Source of the DNA: Anaerolineae bacterium
GTDB lineage: Bacteria > Chloroflexota > Anaerolineae > Aggregatilineales > J027
Length of the DNA stretch: 64,000 nucleotides
Reading direction: 5' to 3'
NCBI GenBank assembly: GCA_019913005.1
Contig: JAIOHL010000252.1
Location: forward strand, 62,001-126,000
Translations under genes and position numbers: made by a program
Shown: positions 30,873 to 39,769 of the stretch, piece after piece
Layout of the letters: each line of letters begins with the position of its first letter
Position numbering within the stretch: position 1 is the first letter of the stretch
Notes under the pieces: model-generated
What the model was told of the DNA's origin: nothing
Databases searched by the model: none
What the model saw: only the letters and a program-made list of their open reading frames with translations

Positions 30873-30900
30873 AAAAAGGGTGTGTCACAGAGACACACCC
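30873..30900 (-). terminator. Intrinsic terminator of the L,D-transpeptidase gene
   Basis: A perfect 9-base inverted repeat, GGGTGTGTC (30878-30886) and GACACACCC (30892-30900), with a 5-base loop. On the minus strand TTTTT (30873-30877) follows it. It lies 21 bases past the stop. Confidence 0.9.
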
Positions 30901-30921
30901 CGAAAAATTCGTGATTTAGGT

Positions 30922-31992
30922 CTATTCGCCGCGATATTCACCACTTGACCATACATGGACAAAGGGCAGAGTATAGCCGCCGTCTTCGCTCCATTTATAG
31001 ACCCAGTGTGAATCGGTGATGCTCATATTGACGCAGCCATGACTGTGCCGATAGCCAAAGCCATCGTGCCAATACGTGCCATGAATGCTGATGGAATTGT
31101 CGAAGTAGAGGGTCCACGGCACGTTTTCCAGACTGTAGAAGTCGGTTTGGCCTTCCGCGCCGCTCATCGGGCCATTACGCAAGCGTGTCCAAGATTGGAA
31201 AGTCCCTTCATTAGTGCTCCATTCCGGCAGACCACTGGAAATGAGTGTGGCGAAAACGGGCGTGTCATTTTCGTAGGCGACCAAGACCTGTTCAAAGAGG
31301 TCAACGGCGAACCAACGACCCTTGACGCCTTCGGGACGATCAATAAACAGTACCTTGCCAACATAAATCTGTTTGACCCACGCATCCGGCCCAATCAAAT
31401 ACCAGTTGAAGCCATTGACCACCACCGTCGCAAAAATGTTGACACGGGTGTATTTTTCAAGGCGCTGGGCATCGGGATTTTCAGCATAACCGGGAGCAGG
31501 GGCAGGTTTCACGGGATAGACAATCCACGCCATGGTGTATTTGGAATCGGGATTCACAAAAACGCCGGAAAAACTACTGGGGCGGGTGACGGCGGTATCA
31601 CTTTCGCGCACCCATTCGCCCTCGTTGATCTTAATCCAGCCGTCTTGTTGACCTTCAACCGAAACGTAATTAAACCCAGCGGCGATGGTGCGAAGCACTG
31701 TACCATTGGGGGCGTTAAAGACTTCTGTGCCATTGGTGTTGCTAAGTCGGCGGAAGGCGAAACGAGTGATTTCTGATTCGTCGGGGGGCAAGGGCCGTAC
31801 ATCGGGTTCTTTGTGCAACAACATTTCATCCAAAAGGGTTTGATATTGCAACACGGGCAACCCTGCGCGACATCCCCCTGTGTTGGGATTATCCAGACAG
31901 CCATCAGCACGGGCAGGTGCAGCAGGCAAGGCGGCAATGGTCAAACTTACGATAAAAATTGAGGTCAGTGATAGCAGCAATAACCGTTTCAT
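30922..31992 (-). CDS. Secreted L,D-transpeptidase (YkuD domain)
   Basis: A 356-residue exported enzyme. The signal peptide (LLLLSLTSIFIVSLTIAALPAAPARA) is followed by an SH3-like region (TEVFNAPNGTVLRTIAAGFNYVSVEG) and a YkuD catalytic domain: WFAVDLFEQVLVAYEND, ISIHGTYWHDGFGYRHSHGCVNM with catalytic Cys about residue 320 in SHGCVNM and the paired His in HGT. Such enzymes form 3-3 cross-links or attach proteins to peptidoglycan. This implies a peptidoglycan layer in the host, which is of interest because some Chloroflexota have atypical walls. Start has GGAG upstream. Monocistronic, with a strong terminator. Confidence 0.94.
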   Translation of the reverse strand: MKRLLLLSLTSIFIVSLTIAALPAAPARADGCLDNPNTGGCRAGLPVLQYQTLLDEMLLHKEPDVRPLPPDESEITRFAFRRLSNTNGTEVFNAPNGTVLRTIAAGFNYVSVEGQQDGWIKINEGEWVRESDTAVTRPSSFSGVFVNPDSKYTMAWIVYPVKPAPAPGYAENPDAQRLEKYTRVNIFATVVVNGFNWYLIGPDAWVKQIYVGKVLFIDRPEGVKGRWFAVDLFEQVLVAYENDTPVFATLISSGLPEWSTNEGTFQSWTRLRNGPMSGAEGQTDFYSLENVPWTLYFDNSISIHGTYWHDGFGYRHSHGCVNMSITDSHWVYKWSEDGGYTLPFVHVWSSGEYRGE

Positions 31993-32098
31993 CCGGGTTC
32001 TCCGATAAGTTTCCAGTTCTTTGAAGTATAGATACTATATCATGGGCAGGGCTTACTTTTCCAACGGCAGCGCGGCGTTTGGACAACGATGGGGCAAC

Positions 32099-32131
32099 AA
32101 AAAGGAGCGTATCTTCTAAAAGGTACGCCCC
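32099..32131 (-). terminator. Intrinsic terminator of the methionine operon
   Basis: On the minus strand GGGGCGTA pairs with TACGCTCC (one G-U) around a 12-base loop, followed by TTTTT. It lies 14 bases after the stop of the methyltransferase/reductase fusion gene. Confidence 0.8.
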
Positions 32132-32144
32132 TGTGGAAATCGGC

Positions 32145-34016
32145 TTATGAGGGCGTAGGTAGGGCCAGCGCATCCACGATTTCGGCGGCGAGGTGATAGC
32201 GACCAAACGGCGGCATCAAATACGCGCCTTGCACCATACCCTTGAGTTCCAAAATCAGTTCTTGGGCGATACGTACCCCTTCTGTCGCCGAATCTTCCCC
32301 CGCCCGTTCAATACGAGTTTTGATGTTGTCGGGGATGACGATGCCGGGGACTTCGTTGTCCAAGAAATTGCCATGCCGGGAACTAAAGAGGGGCAGGATT
32401 CCGGCGAGAATGGGAATCTCCAATTTACCTATCAATTCCTCGTAACGGCGCAGAAATTTTTCAGCGGCGGACGGCTCAAAAACGGGCTGAGTCAACGCGA
32501 AATCTGCTCCTGAATCAATCTTCTTTTTCAGCAGCTTGATTTCTTTGTCCAAATCCGGTGGGTTAAAACTGAGGGCTGTGCCGACGAAAAAGCTGGTCGG
32601 TTGGCTGATGGAATTACCCGCCTGATCCATGCCCTGATTAAACTGGTGTTTGATGATTTTCAGCAAACCTGTCGGCACAACATCATGATGATCGAAGGCA
32701 TCCGGGTAATCGCCAATGTGGGTGGGGTCGCCCATCACCACAAAAATATTACGTACCCCCAGCGCATGAGAGGCCAACAAATCGCCTTGTACCCGCAGCA
32801 AATTTCGTCCGCGTGTAGGGAAGTGCAGCACCGTTTCCATGCCAATCTGATCTTGGATGAAATGTGCGACAGCCCAAGGACTCATCCGCAAACGGGCCAT
32901 CGGACTATCCGAGACGTTGATAGTATCTACGCCGGCGCTGTGCAGCATTTCGGCGGCAGCCAAGACCTTTTGGGCGACAAAGCTGCGTGGTGGGGCCATT
33001 TCGACGGTAACGACAAATTTGCCTGCCTGAAATTTGCGCTGCAATTCAGTGGGTTGTTCCGATACATCCACATCGCCATTGGCTTCGGCTTCGGGTAGGC
33101 TAATGAAGATGGCTGGGGTGGAAGATTGGTCATCGAGGGCTTTCCGCATAGCCTGAATATGCTGCGGGGTTGTGCCACAACAACCACCGATGATAGTTGC
33201 GCCTGCTTCCACAAAGGACTTGGCATAGTCGCCAAAATAATCCGGTGTGGCGGGATATAACACACGGCCATTGACCATTTCGGGCCAGCCTGCGTTGGGC
33301 ATTACTGAGAAGCGTGCTTCGGGAACGGTGCGCTGCATTAGGCTCAAAATGCGGCGCAGTTGCGATGGGCCACTGCTGCAATTCACCCCAATCACATCCA
33401 CTCCCGCTTGATGCAATGTTTTGGCGACGGCGGCTGGTGTATCGCCCATCAGGGTACGATCATCGCGGGTGAAGGTCATGCTGGCAACAATTGGGATTTC
33501 AGCACGAACATCACGCGCAACCTTGATGGCGATTTCAATTTCGCTGAGGTCGCTGAAGGTTTCGAGCAGGATTACATCTACCCCGCTGTGGATCAGGGCG
33601 CTGATCTGTTTGCGAAAGGCGTCATATGCTTGTTCTTCGCGCAGGCGTCCATATGGGGCAAGATGTACCCCCAATGGCCCAACCGACCCCGCGATATAGA
33701 CGTTATCCCGGAAGGTCGCCTCAACGACACGATGGGCCAATTCATAACCGGCCTGATTGATTTCGATGGTATCGTCTTGCAGGTTATATTCTTTCAGTTT
33801 CAGTGGGTTGGCACTGAAGGTGTTGGTTTCGATAATTTCCGCACCCGCCTCAATGTATTGGCGGTGGACATTGGCGACGAGACCGGGGTCGCTGACATTT
33901 AGACTGTCGAAACACGCATGGAGGCGCACCCCTGTTTGATGCAGCATCGTCCCCATGGCCCCATCAGCCAGAATTGGGCCTTGTTTGAGACGTTCGCGGA
34001 ATGGAATTATTGCCAT
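32145..34016 (-). CDS. Bifunctional homocysteine S-methyltransferase / 5,10-methylenetetrahydrofolate reductase
   Basis: A 623-residue fusion (YitJ-like). Residues 1-290 are a homocysteine S-methyltransferase domain: DGAMGTMLHQTG, VNCSSGPSQL and GGCCGTTPQHIQAM supply the three Zn-binding cysteines. Residues 325-612 are a TIM-barrel MTHFR domain: KFVVTVEMAPPRS, HFPTRGRNLLRVQGDLL (folate/FAD region) and DFALTQPVFEP. The reductase makes 5-methyl-THF and the first domain can methylate homocysteine; together with MetH upstream it closes the methyl-THF/methionine cycle. The start has GAGGT 9 bases upstream. It lies 75 bases after metH, separated by a palindrome, and probably shares its SAM-riboswitch-controlled transcript. 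A terminator follows it. Confidence 0.95.
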   Translation of the reverse strand: MAIIPFRERLKQGPILADGAMGTMLHQTGVRLHACFDSLNVSDPGLVANVHRQYIEAGAEIIETNTFSANPLKLKEYNLQDDTIEINQAGYELAHRVVEATFRDNVYIAGSVGPLGVHLAPYGRLREEQAYDAFRKQISALIHSGVDVILLETFSDLSEIEIAIKVARDVRAEIPIVASMTFTRDDRTLMGDTPAAVAKTLHQAGVDVIGVNCSSGPSQLRRILSLMQRTVPEARFSVMPNAGWPEMVNGRVLYPATPDYFGDYAKSFVEAGATIIGGCCGTTPQHIQAMRKALDDQSSTPAIFISLPEAEANGDVDVSEQPTELQRKFQAGKFVVTVEMAPPRSFVAQKVLAAAEMLHSAGVDTINVSDSPMARLRMSPWAVAHFIQDQIGMETVLHFPTRGRNLLRVQGDLLASHALGVRNIFVVMGDPTHIGDYPDAFDHHDVVPTGLLKIIKHQFNQGMDQAGNSISQPTSFFVGTALSFNPPDLDKEIKLLKKKIDSGADFALTQPVFEPSAAEKFLRRYEELIGKLEIPILAGILPLFSSRHGNFLDNEVPGIVIPDNIKTRIERAGEDSATEGVRIAQELILELKGMVQGAYLMPPFGRYHLAAEIVDALALPTPS

Positions 34017-34046
34017 GTGAATTTACCTCATTCAACCTTTCCCCAA

Positions 34047-34072
34047 CCCCTCTCCTTAAACCTAGAGAGGGG
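34047..34072. repeat. REP-like palindrome CCCCTCTC-N10-GAGAGGGG
   Basis: A perfect 8-base inverted repeat in the gap between metH and the methyltransferase/reductase gene. It shares its arms with the palindrome at 9389-9411. There is no T-run, so it may stabilise an mRNA end or reduce, not stop, read-through. Confidence 0.6.
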
Positions 34073-34091
34073 AAAAAGAATCGGCCTTGTA

Positions 34092-37000
34092 TTATGCATT
34101 GACCAATTGTTCAACACGGCTAACCCCGACACTGTAATACTTGGCTTCGGGATGATGGACGACAATGGCGGCGGTGGATTGTTCCGGTATCAACTGATAA
34201 GCGGAGGTCAGTTCCATGCCTAGTTTCTGCACCGTTTCCGGCAGCAGTTGGAACACGATTTGATGATCGTCTAAGTCCGGACAGGCCGGATAGCCCCAGC
34301 TATAGCGTTTGCCACGTTTGATGTTGATACCAAGTTCGTGGTTGATGTGCTGATTCACAAAGGTCGCAGTGGCCTCAGCCGTCTGCACCGCCAACCCATG
34401 AAAATAGTAGGCTTCAGTGTATTGGTCGGAGCCTTGCAGCTTATCGAAATATTCGGTTGCAGGCGAGCCAGCCGTAACCACTTGAAGAGGACAGACATCC
34501 ATTTTGCCGCTTTCGACGGACGCGAAATAATCACTGAGGCACAGGAAATCGCCGTTGGGTTGACGCGGGAAGTTGAAACGGGCAATTTCGATGGTGTCCC
34601 CATTCGTTTCCCACGCTTTCGGGTCGTAGATAATCAGGCTTTCACCATCGGATTGCGCCGGGAAATAGCCATAGACGGCCTGTGGTTTGAGTGTGCCTTT
34701 GCGGATGGCCTCTTGCTGCATCCATGCAAGGCGTTCCTCAAAATCGGCCTGTAATTTTTCCCATTCCTTACCCTGCGTATTCTTCGCTCCCCAACTCAGC
34801 CGATAGAGTTCAGGCTTGTGCAGGTGTGGGAAAACGTTTTCCAACGGGATGCTGTGAATGGTGCGTGTTCCCCAAAACGGCGGGGTCGGAATATCCGGCG
34901 CGGGCTGGACGGTTGATTTACCACTGGCGGCGCTGGCGACTTCGGGGCGGGCGCGGCCTAGTTCCTCGTAGCCTTCGCTGATGATTTGCTCTAGGAAGTC
35001 TTCACGCTGACCGGGGTCGGTGAGCCTGTCCATGACATCCAAGCCTTCGAAGGCGTCTTTGCAATAGAACACTCCCGGCAGATAGGGTTCTCCCCCATCC
35101 TCCAAAAACAGAATGCGGCGACCAAAACGGCGATTGATGGCAGCACCACCAACCAGCACCGGGAAATGCAAATTGCGCTTGGCAAGTTCGTTCACAATCA
35201 ATGGCATCTGCTTGGACGTGCTGACCAACAAGGCACTCAGGCCAATGGCGTCGGCATTGTAGTCAATGGCGGCCTGAATAATCGTGTTGGCGGGGACTTG
35301 CTTGCCGATGTCATGCACGGTATAGCCGTTATTGCTAAGTATGGTGCGCACCAGATTTTTGCCGATGTCATGCACATCGCCATAAACCGTTGCCAGAACG
35401 ACGGTACCTTTGGTTGATCCCTCTTTGCGTTCGAGGAAGTTTTCCAGATAGGCGACGGCTTTTTTCATGACTTCGGCGCTTTGCAGCACGAACGGCAAGA
35501 TCAATTCACCGGAGCCGAATTTGTCGCCGACCTCTTTCATGGCAGGCAGGAGGACGTTATTGAGAACCCCCACTGCGCTTTGACGGGTTAGGGATTCATC
35601 AATCAATTCCTCCACACGGTCTTTTTTGCGGTGGACGATGTGCCAATGCAGGGCTTGTTCGGCGGTCATGCCTTCGGTGGGGTCGGCGATTGCACCGGAT
35701 TCGAGGGCGATCTGATTTTCTTCAAAAAATTGGATGAATTTGGGTAGGGCGTCAATGTGACGATTAAAAATCAAATCGTTGGCGAGTTGACGCTGATCGT
35801 CGGGAATTTCGGCATAGGGTTTGATGTGTTTGGGATTGACAATCGCCATATCCAAACCCGCCTGCAGGCATTGATAGAGGAATACGCTGTCCAAGACGGC
35901 GCGGGCAGCGGGGGAAATGCCAAAACTGACATTGCTAACGCCGAGAGAGGTCAATACGCCGGGAAGATTGGCCTTCACTTGCCGGATGCCTTCAATCGTT
36001 TCTTTGGCATCGTCGCGGAGTTCCTCTTGTCCCGTGGTAACAGGGAAGGTTAGCACGTCGAAAATCAAATCGCCGGGTTTCATACCATAGTCATTCACGC
36101 AAATGTCGCGGATGCGGGTGGCGATTTCTAATTTGCGTTCGGCGGTGTGGGCCATGCCCGTTTCATCAATCGTCAGGGCGATTACGGCGGCCCCATGTTT
36201 CAACGCGATGGGGACGGTGCGCTCGATTTTGGCGAGGCCGTCTTCCAAATTGATGCTGTTGATGATGCCACGCCCCGGATAGACCGCAAGAGCCGCTTCC
36301 GCCACATCCGCTTCAGTCGTATCAATCACCAGCGGGGCAGACACCGACATTGCCAATTTTTTGACGAGAGTACGCATCTGGTCGGCTTCGTCAGGCCGTT
36401 CGGTGAGAGCCACGCCGACATCCAAAATGTGTGCGCCGCCTTCGACCTGATCCAACGCGATATTCAAAATGCCGTCGTAGTCGTTGTTGAGCAGCAGTTT
36501 TTTGACAGCACGGCTGCCTTGACTATTGACCCGTTCGCCAATCAGGGTTGGGCCGGGGTCTTGAATCAGGCTGATATTCCGCATGGCCGAGGCAACCTGT
36601 GGCTCGGTGGTCACTTCGCGGTGCGGGGCATGGCGATGGGGTTGACCTTTGGTAACAGCCTCACGCAGATGGGTAATGTGCTCAGGTGTTGTGCCACAGC
36701 AACCGCCGACCACACTGACCCCCCAATCCACAAATTCCGCCATCATCTCGGAAAAGGGTTCGGGCAGCATGGGATAGACGGCTTCACCATCTACGTTAAT
36801 CGGCAAGCCAGCATTTGGCAGGACGCTAATCGGTTTGGTGCTGTTTTCGACCAGATATTTGATGGGGGCACGCATGTGTTCCGGGCCAGTCGAACAGTTG
36901 AGGCCGATGACATCTACCGGCAAGCCTTCCAAAATTACCAGCGCCGCGCCGATTTCCGTACCGAGCAGCATACGACCACTGACATCCAATGTTACTTGCA

Positions 37001-37607
37001 CTTGGAGGGGAATACGCTTGCCGGATTGTTCAAAATAGCGGTTGATGCCATAGACCGCCGCCCGCACTTCCAAAATATCTTGGCTGGTTTCAATCAGCAG
37101 CACATCTGCGCCGCCTTCAACCAAACCCTGTGCTTGTTCACCGAAAATATCGGCGAGTTGGTCATAGGTCACCGCACTGAGGCCGGGGTCATCGGAGGAG
37201 GGCAAAAATCCGCTGGGGCCGATGCTGCCTGCCACAAAACGCGGGATGCCTGTTTCGGCCTCAAAACGATCTGCCACCTTACGCGCTAGTGATGCGGCGG
37301 CATGGTTGATTTCCAACACACGATCTTGGAGACCGTATTCGCCGAGGGTGTGCCGATTGGAACGGAAGGTATCGGTCTCGACGACTTCGCAGCCTGCCGC
37401 AAAATAGCTGGCGTGGATGCCTTCAATCACATCGGGGCGGGTAATGACGAGGTAGTCGTTGCAGCCGTTGTATTTTTCGCCGCCAAAATCATCCGCCGTC
37501 AATTTGTGGCGCTGGATTTGCGTCCCCATCGCGCCGTCGAAAATCAGCACATGGTCGGCAATCGCGTCCAGATAGCGGCGGTTGGTAAAGATGCGCTCTT
37601 TAGTCAT
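34092..37607 (-). CDS. metH: Cobalamin-dependent methionine synthase MetH
   Basis: A 1171-residue enzyme that transfers the methyl group of 5-methyl-THF to homocysteine through methylcobalamin. All four modules are seen: the homocysteine domain (FDGAMGTQIQRH, LNCSTGPEHM, GGCCGTTPEHI with the three Zn cysteines), the pterin-binding barrel (LIGERVNSQGSRAVKK onward), the cap and B12 domain with cobalt ligand His in DVHDIGKNLV, and the C-terminal reactivation domain with YSWGYPACPDLDDH. Length is near the usual 1150-1230. ATG 37607 has GGGAG 5 bases upstream; a frame extending further reads into riboswitch RNA and is not coding. It is controlled by a SAM-I riboswitch and lies upstream of the methyltransferase/MTHFR gene. 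Confidence 0.97.
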   Translation of the reverse strand: MTKERIFTNRRYLDAIADHVLIFDGAMGTQIQRHKLTADDFGGEKYNGCNDYLVITRPDVIEGIHASYFAAGCEVVETDTFRSNRHTLGEYGLQDRVLEINHAAASLARKVADRFEAETGIPRFVAGSIGPSGFLPSSDDPGLSAVTYDQLADIFGEQAQGLVEGGADVLLIETSQDILEVRAAVYGINRYFEQSGKRIPLQVQVTLDVSGRMLLGTEIGAALVILEGLPVDVIGLNCSTGPEHMRAPIKYLVENSTKPISVLPNAGLPINVDGEAVYPMLPEPFSEMMAEFVDWGVSVVGGCCGTTPEHITHLREAVTKGQPHRHAPHREVTTEPQVASAMRNISLIQDPGPTLIGERVNSQGSRAVKKLLLNNDYDGILNIALDQVEGGAHILDVGVALTERPDEADQMRTLVKKLAMSVSAPLVIDTTEADVAEAALAVYPGRGIINSINLEDGLAKIERTVPIALKHGAAVIALTIDETGMAHTAERKLEIATRIRDICVNDYGMKPGDLIFDVLTFPVTTGQEELRDDAKETIEGIRQVKANLPGVLTSLGVSNVSFGISPAARAVLDSVFLYQCLQAGLDMAIVNPKHIKPYAEIPDDQRQLANDLIFNRHIDALPKFIQFFEENQIALESGAIADPTEGMTAEQALHWHIVHRKKDRVEELIDESLTRQSAVGVLNNVLLPAMKEVGDKFGSGELILPFVLQSAEVMKKAVAYLENFLERKEGSTKGTVVLATVYGDVHDIGKNLVRTILSNNGYTVHDIGKQVPANTIIQAAIDYNADAIGLSALLVSTSKQMPLIVNELAKRNLHFPVLVGGAAINRRFGRRILFLEDGGEPYLPGVFYCKDAFEGLDVMDRLTDPGQREDFLEQIISEGYEELGRARPEVASAASGKSTVQPAPDIPTPPFWGTRTIHSIPLENVFPHLHKPELYRLSWGAKNTQGKEWEKLQADFEERLAWMQQEAIRKGTLKPQAVYGYFPAQSDGESLIIYDPKAWETNGDTIEIARFNFPRQPNGDFLCLSDYFASVESGKMDVCPLQVVTAGSPATEYFDKLQGSDQYTEAYYFHGLAVQTAEATATFVNQHINHELGINIKRGKRYSWGYPACPDLDDHQIVFQLLPETVQKLGMELTSAYQLIPEQSTAAIVVHHPEAKYYSVGVSRVEQLVNA

Positions 37608-37654
37608 GGAATCTCCCACTACTATTTTTGATGATATGGGCAAGGAGGTGGCGT

Positions 37655-37690
37655 AAAAACACCCCTCAATTGGGTACGTGTGATGAGGGG
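37655..37690 (-). terminator. Expression-platform terminator of the SAM riboswitch
   Basis: On the minus strand CCCCTCA (37684-37690) pairs with TGAGGGG (37662-37668), then TGTTTTT. It lies between the SAM aptamer and the metH start, the expected place for a SAM-induced transcription terminator. Confidence 0.85.
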
Positions 37691-37720
37691 CGCTATAAGT
37701 TGCAGGCTTATGGGGCCACA

Positions 37721-37824
37721 CTCATCTTCCAGAAAATCTGCCGGAATTGGCACCTTCCTTTGCTGATGAAACAAAGGGGTTGCTGCGGGTTCACTGGGCC
37801 GGTCCCTCCCCCGCTCTGGATGAG
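37721..37824 (-). promoter_or_regulatory. SAM-I (S-box) riboswitch
   Basis: The minus-strand leader of metH contains the S-box consensus in order. CTCATC starts P1, then CAGAGCGGGGGAGGGACCGG matches the 'AGAGNGGNGGAGGGACNGGCCC' core. AGTGAACCCGCAGCAACC matches 'NTGAANCCNNGCAACC', and GGTGCCAATTCCGGCAG matches 'GGTGCNAATTCCNNCAG'. GATGAG closes P1 at 37721. Binding of S-adenosylmethionine should favour the terminator at 37655-37690 and lower metH expression when SAM is plentiful. Confidence 0.93.
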
Positions 37825-37860
37825 TATCGTTATTGTTAAGTTGTTTATCAATACCCCTGA

Positions 37861-37889
37861 ATCGTAGCGAAATCAAGGGCAAAAGTCAA
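37861..37889 (-). promoter_or_regulatory. Probable promoter of the metH operon
   Basis: On the minus strand TTGACT (37884-37889) and TACGAT (37861-37866) are 17 bases apart. Transcription would start about 30 bases before the first pairing element of the riboswitch. Confidence 0.5.
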
Positions 37890-37963
37890 GCGGGGATTGT
37901 GAAATCGTTCGGTGTCGTTATCTGCTTGTGTATATATGTCATATCTTCCTCTGGAGGAAGTTT

Positions 37964-38404
37964 ATGGACATTATTTTTCAGCTTTATAAACGCCTGTTTG
38001 TCATCATTTTGGGCGCGGCAATATTGTGTGTCATTGGTTGTATTGTCATCGTCATAGCCTTGCTTGTGTTTGGAGATAGTGACTCTAACCCATGTGATTG
38101 CAGAGACGATATGTTTTCCCAAATATCTGTATATCCTGATGCTTCGTTAGTCGAAAATAGCGAAAATTCTACTACAACGGCAGGCTCTTTCGTAAAAACT
38201 ACTTATGAGACGACAGATGCCTTTGAAAACGTTGTAGCATTTTTTGAACAGCAAGGTTGCATTACGTCAGCACTGAGCTTGACGGATGGCTTTGAGTGTA
38301 CAAAAGGTAGCGAACATTTTTGGTATGAGGTTGAAATCAGCCATGAAACCGAAAATACCTCGTATACAATCACCTTTACTTGGAATTGTGGTTGTTTGGA
38401 TTAG
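37964..38404 (+). CDS. Membrane-anchored small protein, unknown (146 aa)
   Basis: A 146-residue protein. A membrane helix near residues 12-37 (FVIILGAAILCVIGCIVIVIALLVFG) is followed by an exported domain with several cysteines (NPCDCRDDMF, QQGCITSAL, DGFECTKG, WNCGCLD) that could form disulphides. The segment FSQISVYPDASLVENSENSTTTAGSFVKTTY and TTDAFENVVAFFEQQGC resemble small lipoprotein-like 'YPDA' domains seen in many exported proteins of unknown role. ATG 37964 is very well supported by GGAGGA 6 bases upstream. Codon use is more A/T-rich than in most neighbours, as in the next gene, which hints at a recently acquired pair. Confidence 0.75.
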   Translation: MDIIFQLYKRLFVIILGAAILCVIGCIVIVIALLVFGDSDSNPCDCRDDMFSQISVYPDASLVENSENSTTTAGSFVKTTYETTDAFENVVAFFEQQGCITSALSLTDGFECTKGSEHFWYEVEISHETENTSYTITFTWNCGCLD

Positions 38405-38454
38405 ATTGTCCTTACCGTGAAGTCAAGGGAACGATCAAGTGGATTTATGCCGAA

Positions 38455-39396
38455 TTATCCGAACCTGATTTCTATGGTCTGATAACGGATGTCAAATCCA
38501 TATGCTTTGACCAGTGTGTCTACGATAAGGGTTGCAAGGGTATAGTAATCAACTGCTTTAGAGATAACTCGCCAATCATAGGAATAATATGAATTGGCTC
38601 GTTTCCAACCTAATGCTTCCAATTGCTGCGATTGATTCAAGTTAAGGTCAATTATCGGGATGATTCCATTTAAGATAAGTCGCTCTTTAGAAGAGGTGAA
38701 TTGGATGGGAAGATTTTCATTAAAGCCAAAAATTACCGAATATACTCTTTCATCTTTTGAATGCAGTCGTTTCAATCCTTCAGCAAGCTCTGTTGTATGA
38801 TAATTGACGATAAACGATGCGTTATTCGCCATATACAAGTCATCCCAAAATGGGATTTGGCGAAACTGCCCACTTGATCTATTTTCTCGGCCAAATTCAT
38901 TGTAGAAGTAATCAACCAGATTATTTCCCATGCAAATAATGTCAGTCTGCCAGATGGAAAAAATGGGATTGTCAGATAATGGCGGTTGAGAAGGAATAAA
39001 GCGGTGTCCGTAAACAGGAATTAGACGCGGTGCATCTGAAAAAACTTGTTTCACAATTTCAACAGCGTCATCCATATTGGTTGGCATCTCTCCCCAACTT
39101 TCCAGCCAATGAGGGATTTTTTGTTGGGTAACATCGAAAATAATCCCGTCTAGCAAAAACTCTTGGTGCTTTTCAATCAGTTTGCCCCCTTCAGCACGCC
39201 AATTAGGGAAGTTTCTATAACCGCGATTGTCCTCAATAGGCAATATTCTTTGGAGTAACCATCTCAAGTCAGGTGGGAAACGAAATTTGCCTTCTTGCTC
39301 GATTTGATTCATTTCATGGTCGGAAAGGCCGGGTTCTAAAATGATGCCCCATAATTTGAGTTGTTCAATTAGGGTATCTAATTCGGTTTTGTTCAA
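38455..39396 (-). CDS. SMI1/KNR4-like (SUKH) protein, second in window
   Basis: A 313-residue soluble protein. The N-terminus is SUKH-like: TELDTLIEQLKLWG, GLSDHEMNQIEQEGKFRFPPDLRWLLQRILPI and FPNWR, a pattern shared with SMI1/KNR4 proteins of this 'GxFPxWR' branch. The middle (HRFIPSQPPLSDNPIFSI) and C-terminal third are not assigned. The start is taken as TTG 39396 because GGAG is 8 bases upstream; an ATG at 39471 would add 25 residues with no RBS. The base composition is clearly lower in GC than its neighbours, suggesting transfer. SUKH proteins often give immunity to toxins; no toxin is seen here. Confidence 0.72.
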   Translation of the reverse strand: MNKTELDTLIEQLKLWGIILEPGLSDHEMNQIEQEGKFRFPPDLRWLLQRILPIEDNRGYRNFPNWRAEGGKLIEKHQEFLLDGIIFDVTQQKIPHWLESWGEMPTNMDDAVEIVKQVFSDAPRLIPVYGHRFIPSQPPLSDNPIFSIWQTDIICMGNNLVDYFYNEFGRENRSSGQFRQIPFWDDLYMANNASFIVNYHTTELAEGLKRLHSKDERVYSVIFGFNENLPIQFTSSKERLILNGIIPIIDLNLNQSQQLEALGWKRANSYYSYDWRVISKAVDYYTLATLIVDTLVKAYGFDIRYQTIEIRFG

Positions 39397-39521
39397 GGTA
39401 TATTCTCCGAATCTTTTGCGTGCTGCTAATATACAATATGCGGGCATCTGAGAGGATACCCAGAGTTTCAATGAGTGATTCCTCGAAGAAATATCTGGTA
39501 ATGTAACCGGGGAGGAAACTG

Positions 39522-39746
39522 ATGAATAAAACCCTTGCCCACTATATGTCTCTGCCGTACACCATCGAAATCATTCCCGACGAAGGGGCGTGGTTTGTGC
39601 GTATCAAAGAATTGAAAGGTTGCATGACCGAAGTGGATGAGTGGGATGAAATATTGCCCATGATTGAGGATGCTAAACGGTTGTGGCTAGAGGTGGCCCT
39701 TGAACATGGCGATCCCATTCCTGAGCCTATCGGAGTTGCTGGTTAA
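39522..39746 (+). CDS. HicB-like (UPF0150) protein without a HicA partner
   Basis: A 74-residue protein with the HicB/UPF0150 pattern: LPYTIEIIPDEGAWFVRIKELKGCMTEVDEWDEILPMIEDAKRLWLEVALEHGDPIPEP. The 'Y..xi.xd.gxw.xxip.lpGc.t.Gdt.eEalxxixeai.lwlexx.exgxpiPeP' consensus is clear. HicB proteins neutralise HicA mRNA interferases, but no HicA-type gene lies on either side (50 bases to the SUKH gene, 60 to the lipoprotein gene). No DNA-binding domain is present. It may be a solitary antitoxin or a regulatory relative. SD GGAGGAAACTG is good. Confidence 0.85.
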   Translation: MNKTLAHYMSLPYTIEIIPDEGAWFVRIKELKGCMTEVDEWDEILPMIEDAKRLWLEVALEHGDPIPEPIGVAG

Positions 39747-39769
39747 TCAAATATTCTGAGGAAAAATTA

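Noticed and set aside
37622-37882. An open frame on the minus strand across the metH leader.
   Set aside because: It lies entirely over the SAM riboswitch and its terminator, has no convincing RBS, and the structured RNA explains the sequence.
39472-39521. A HicA toxin gene beside the HicB-like gene.
   Set aside because: The 50 bases between the SUKH and HicB genes cannot encode it, and the other side goes straight into a terminator and the lipoprotein gene.
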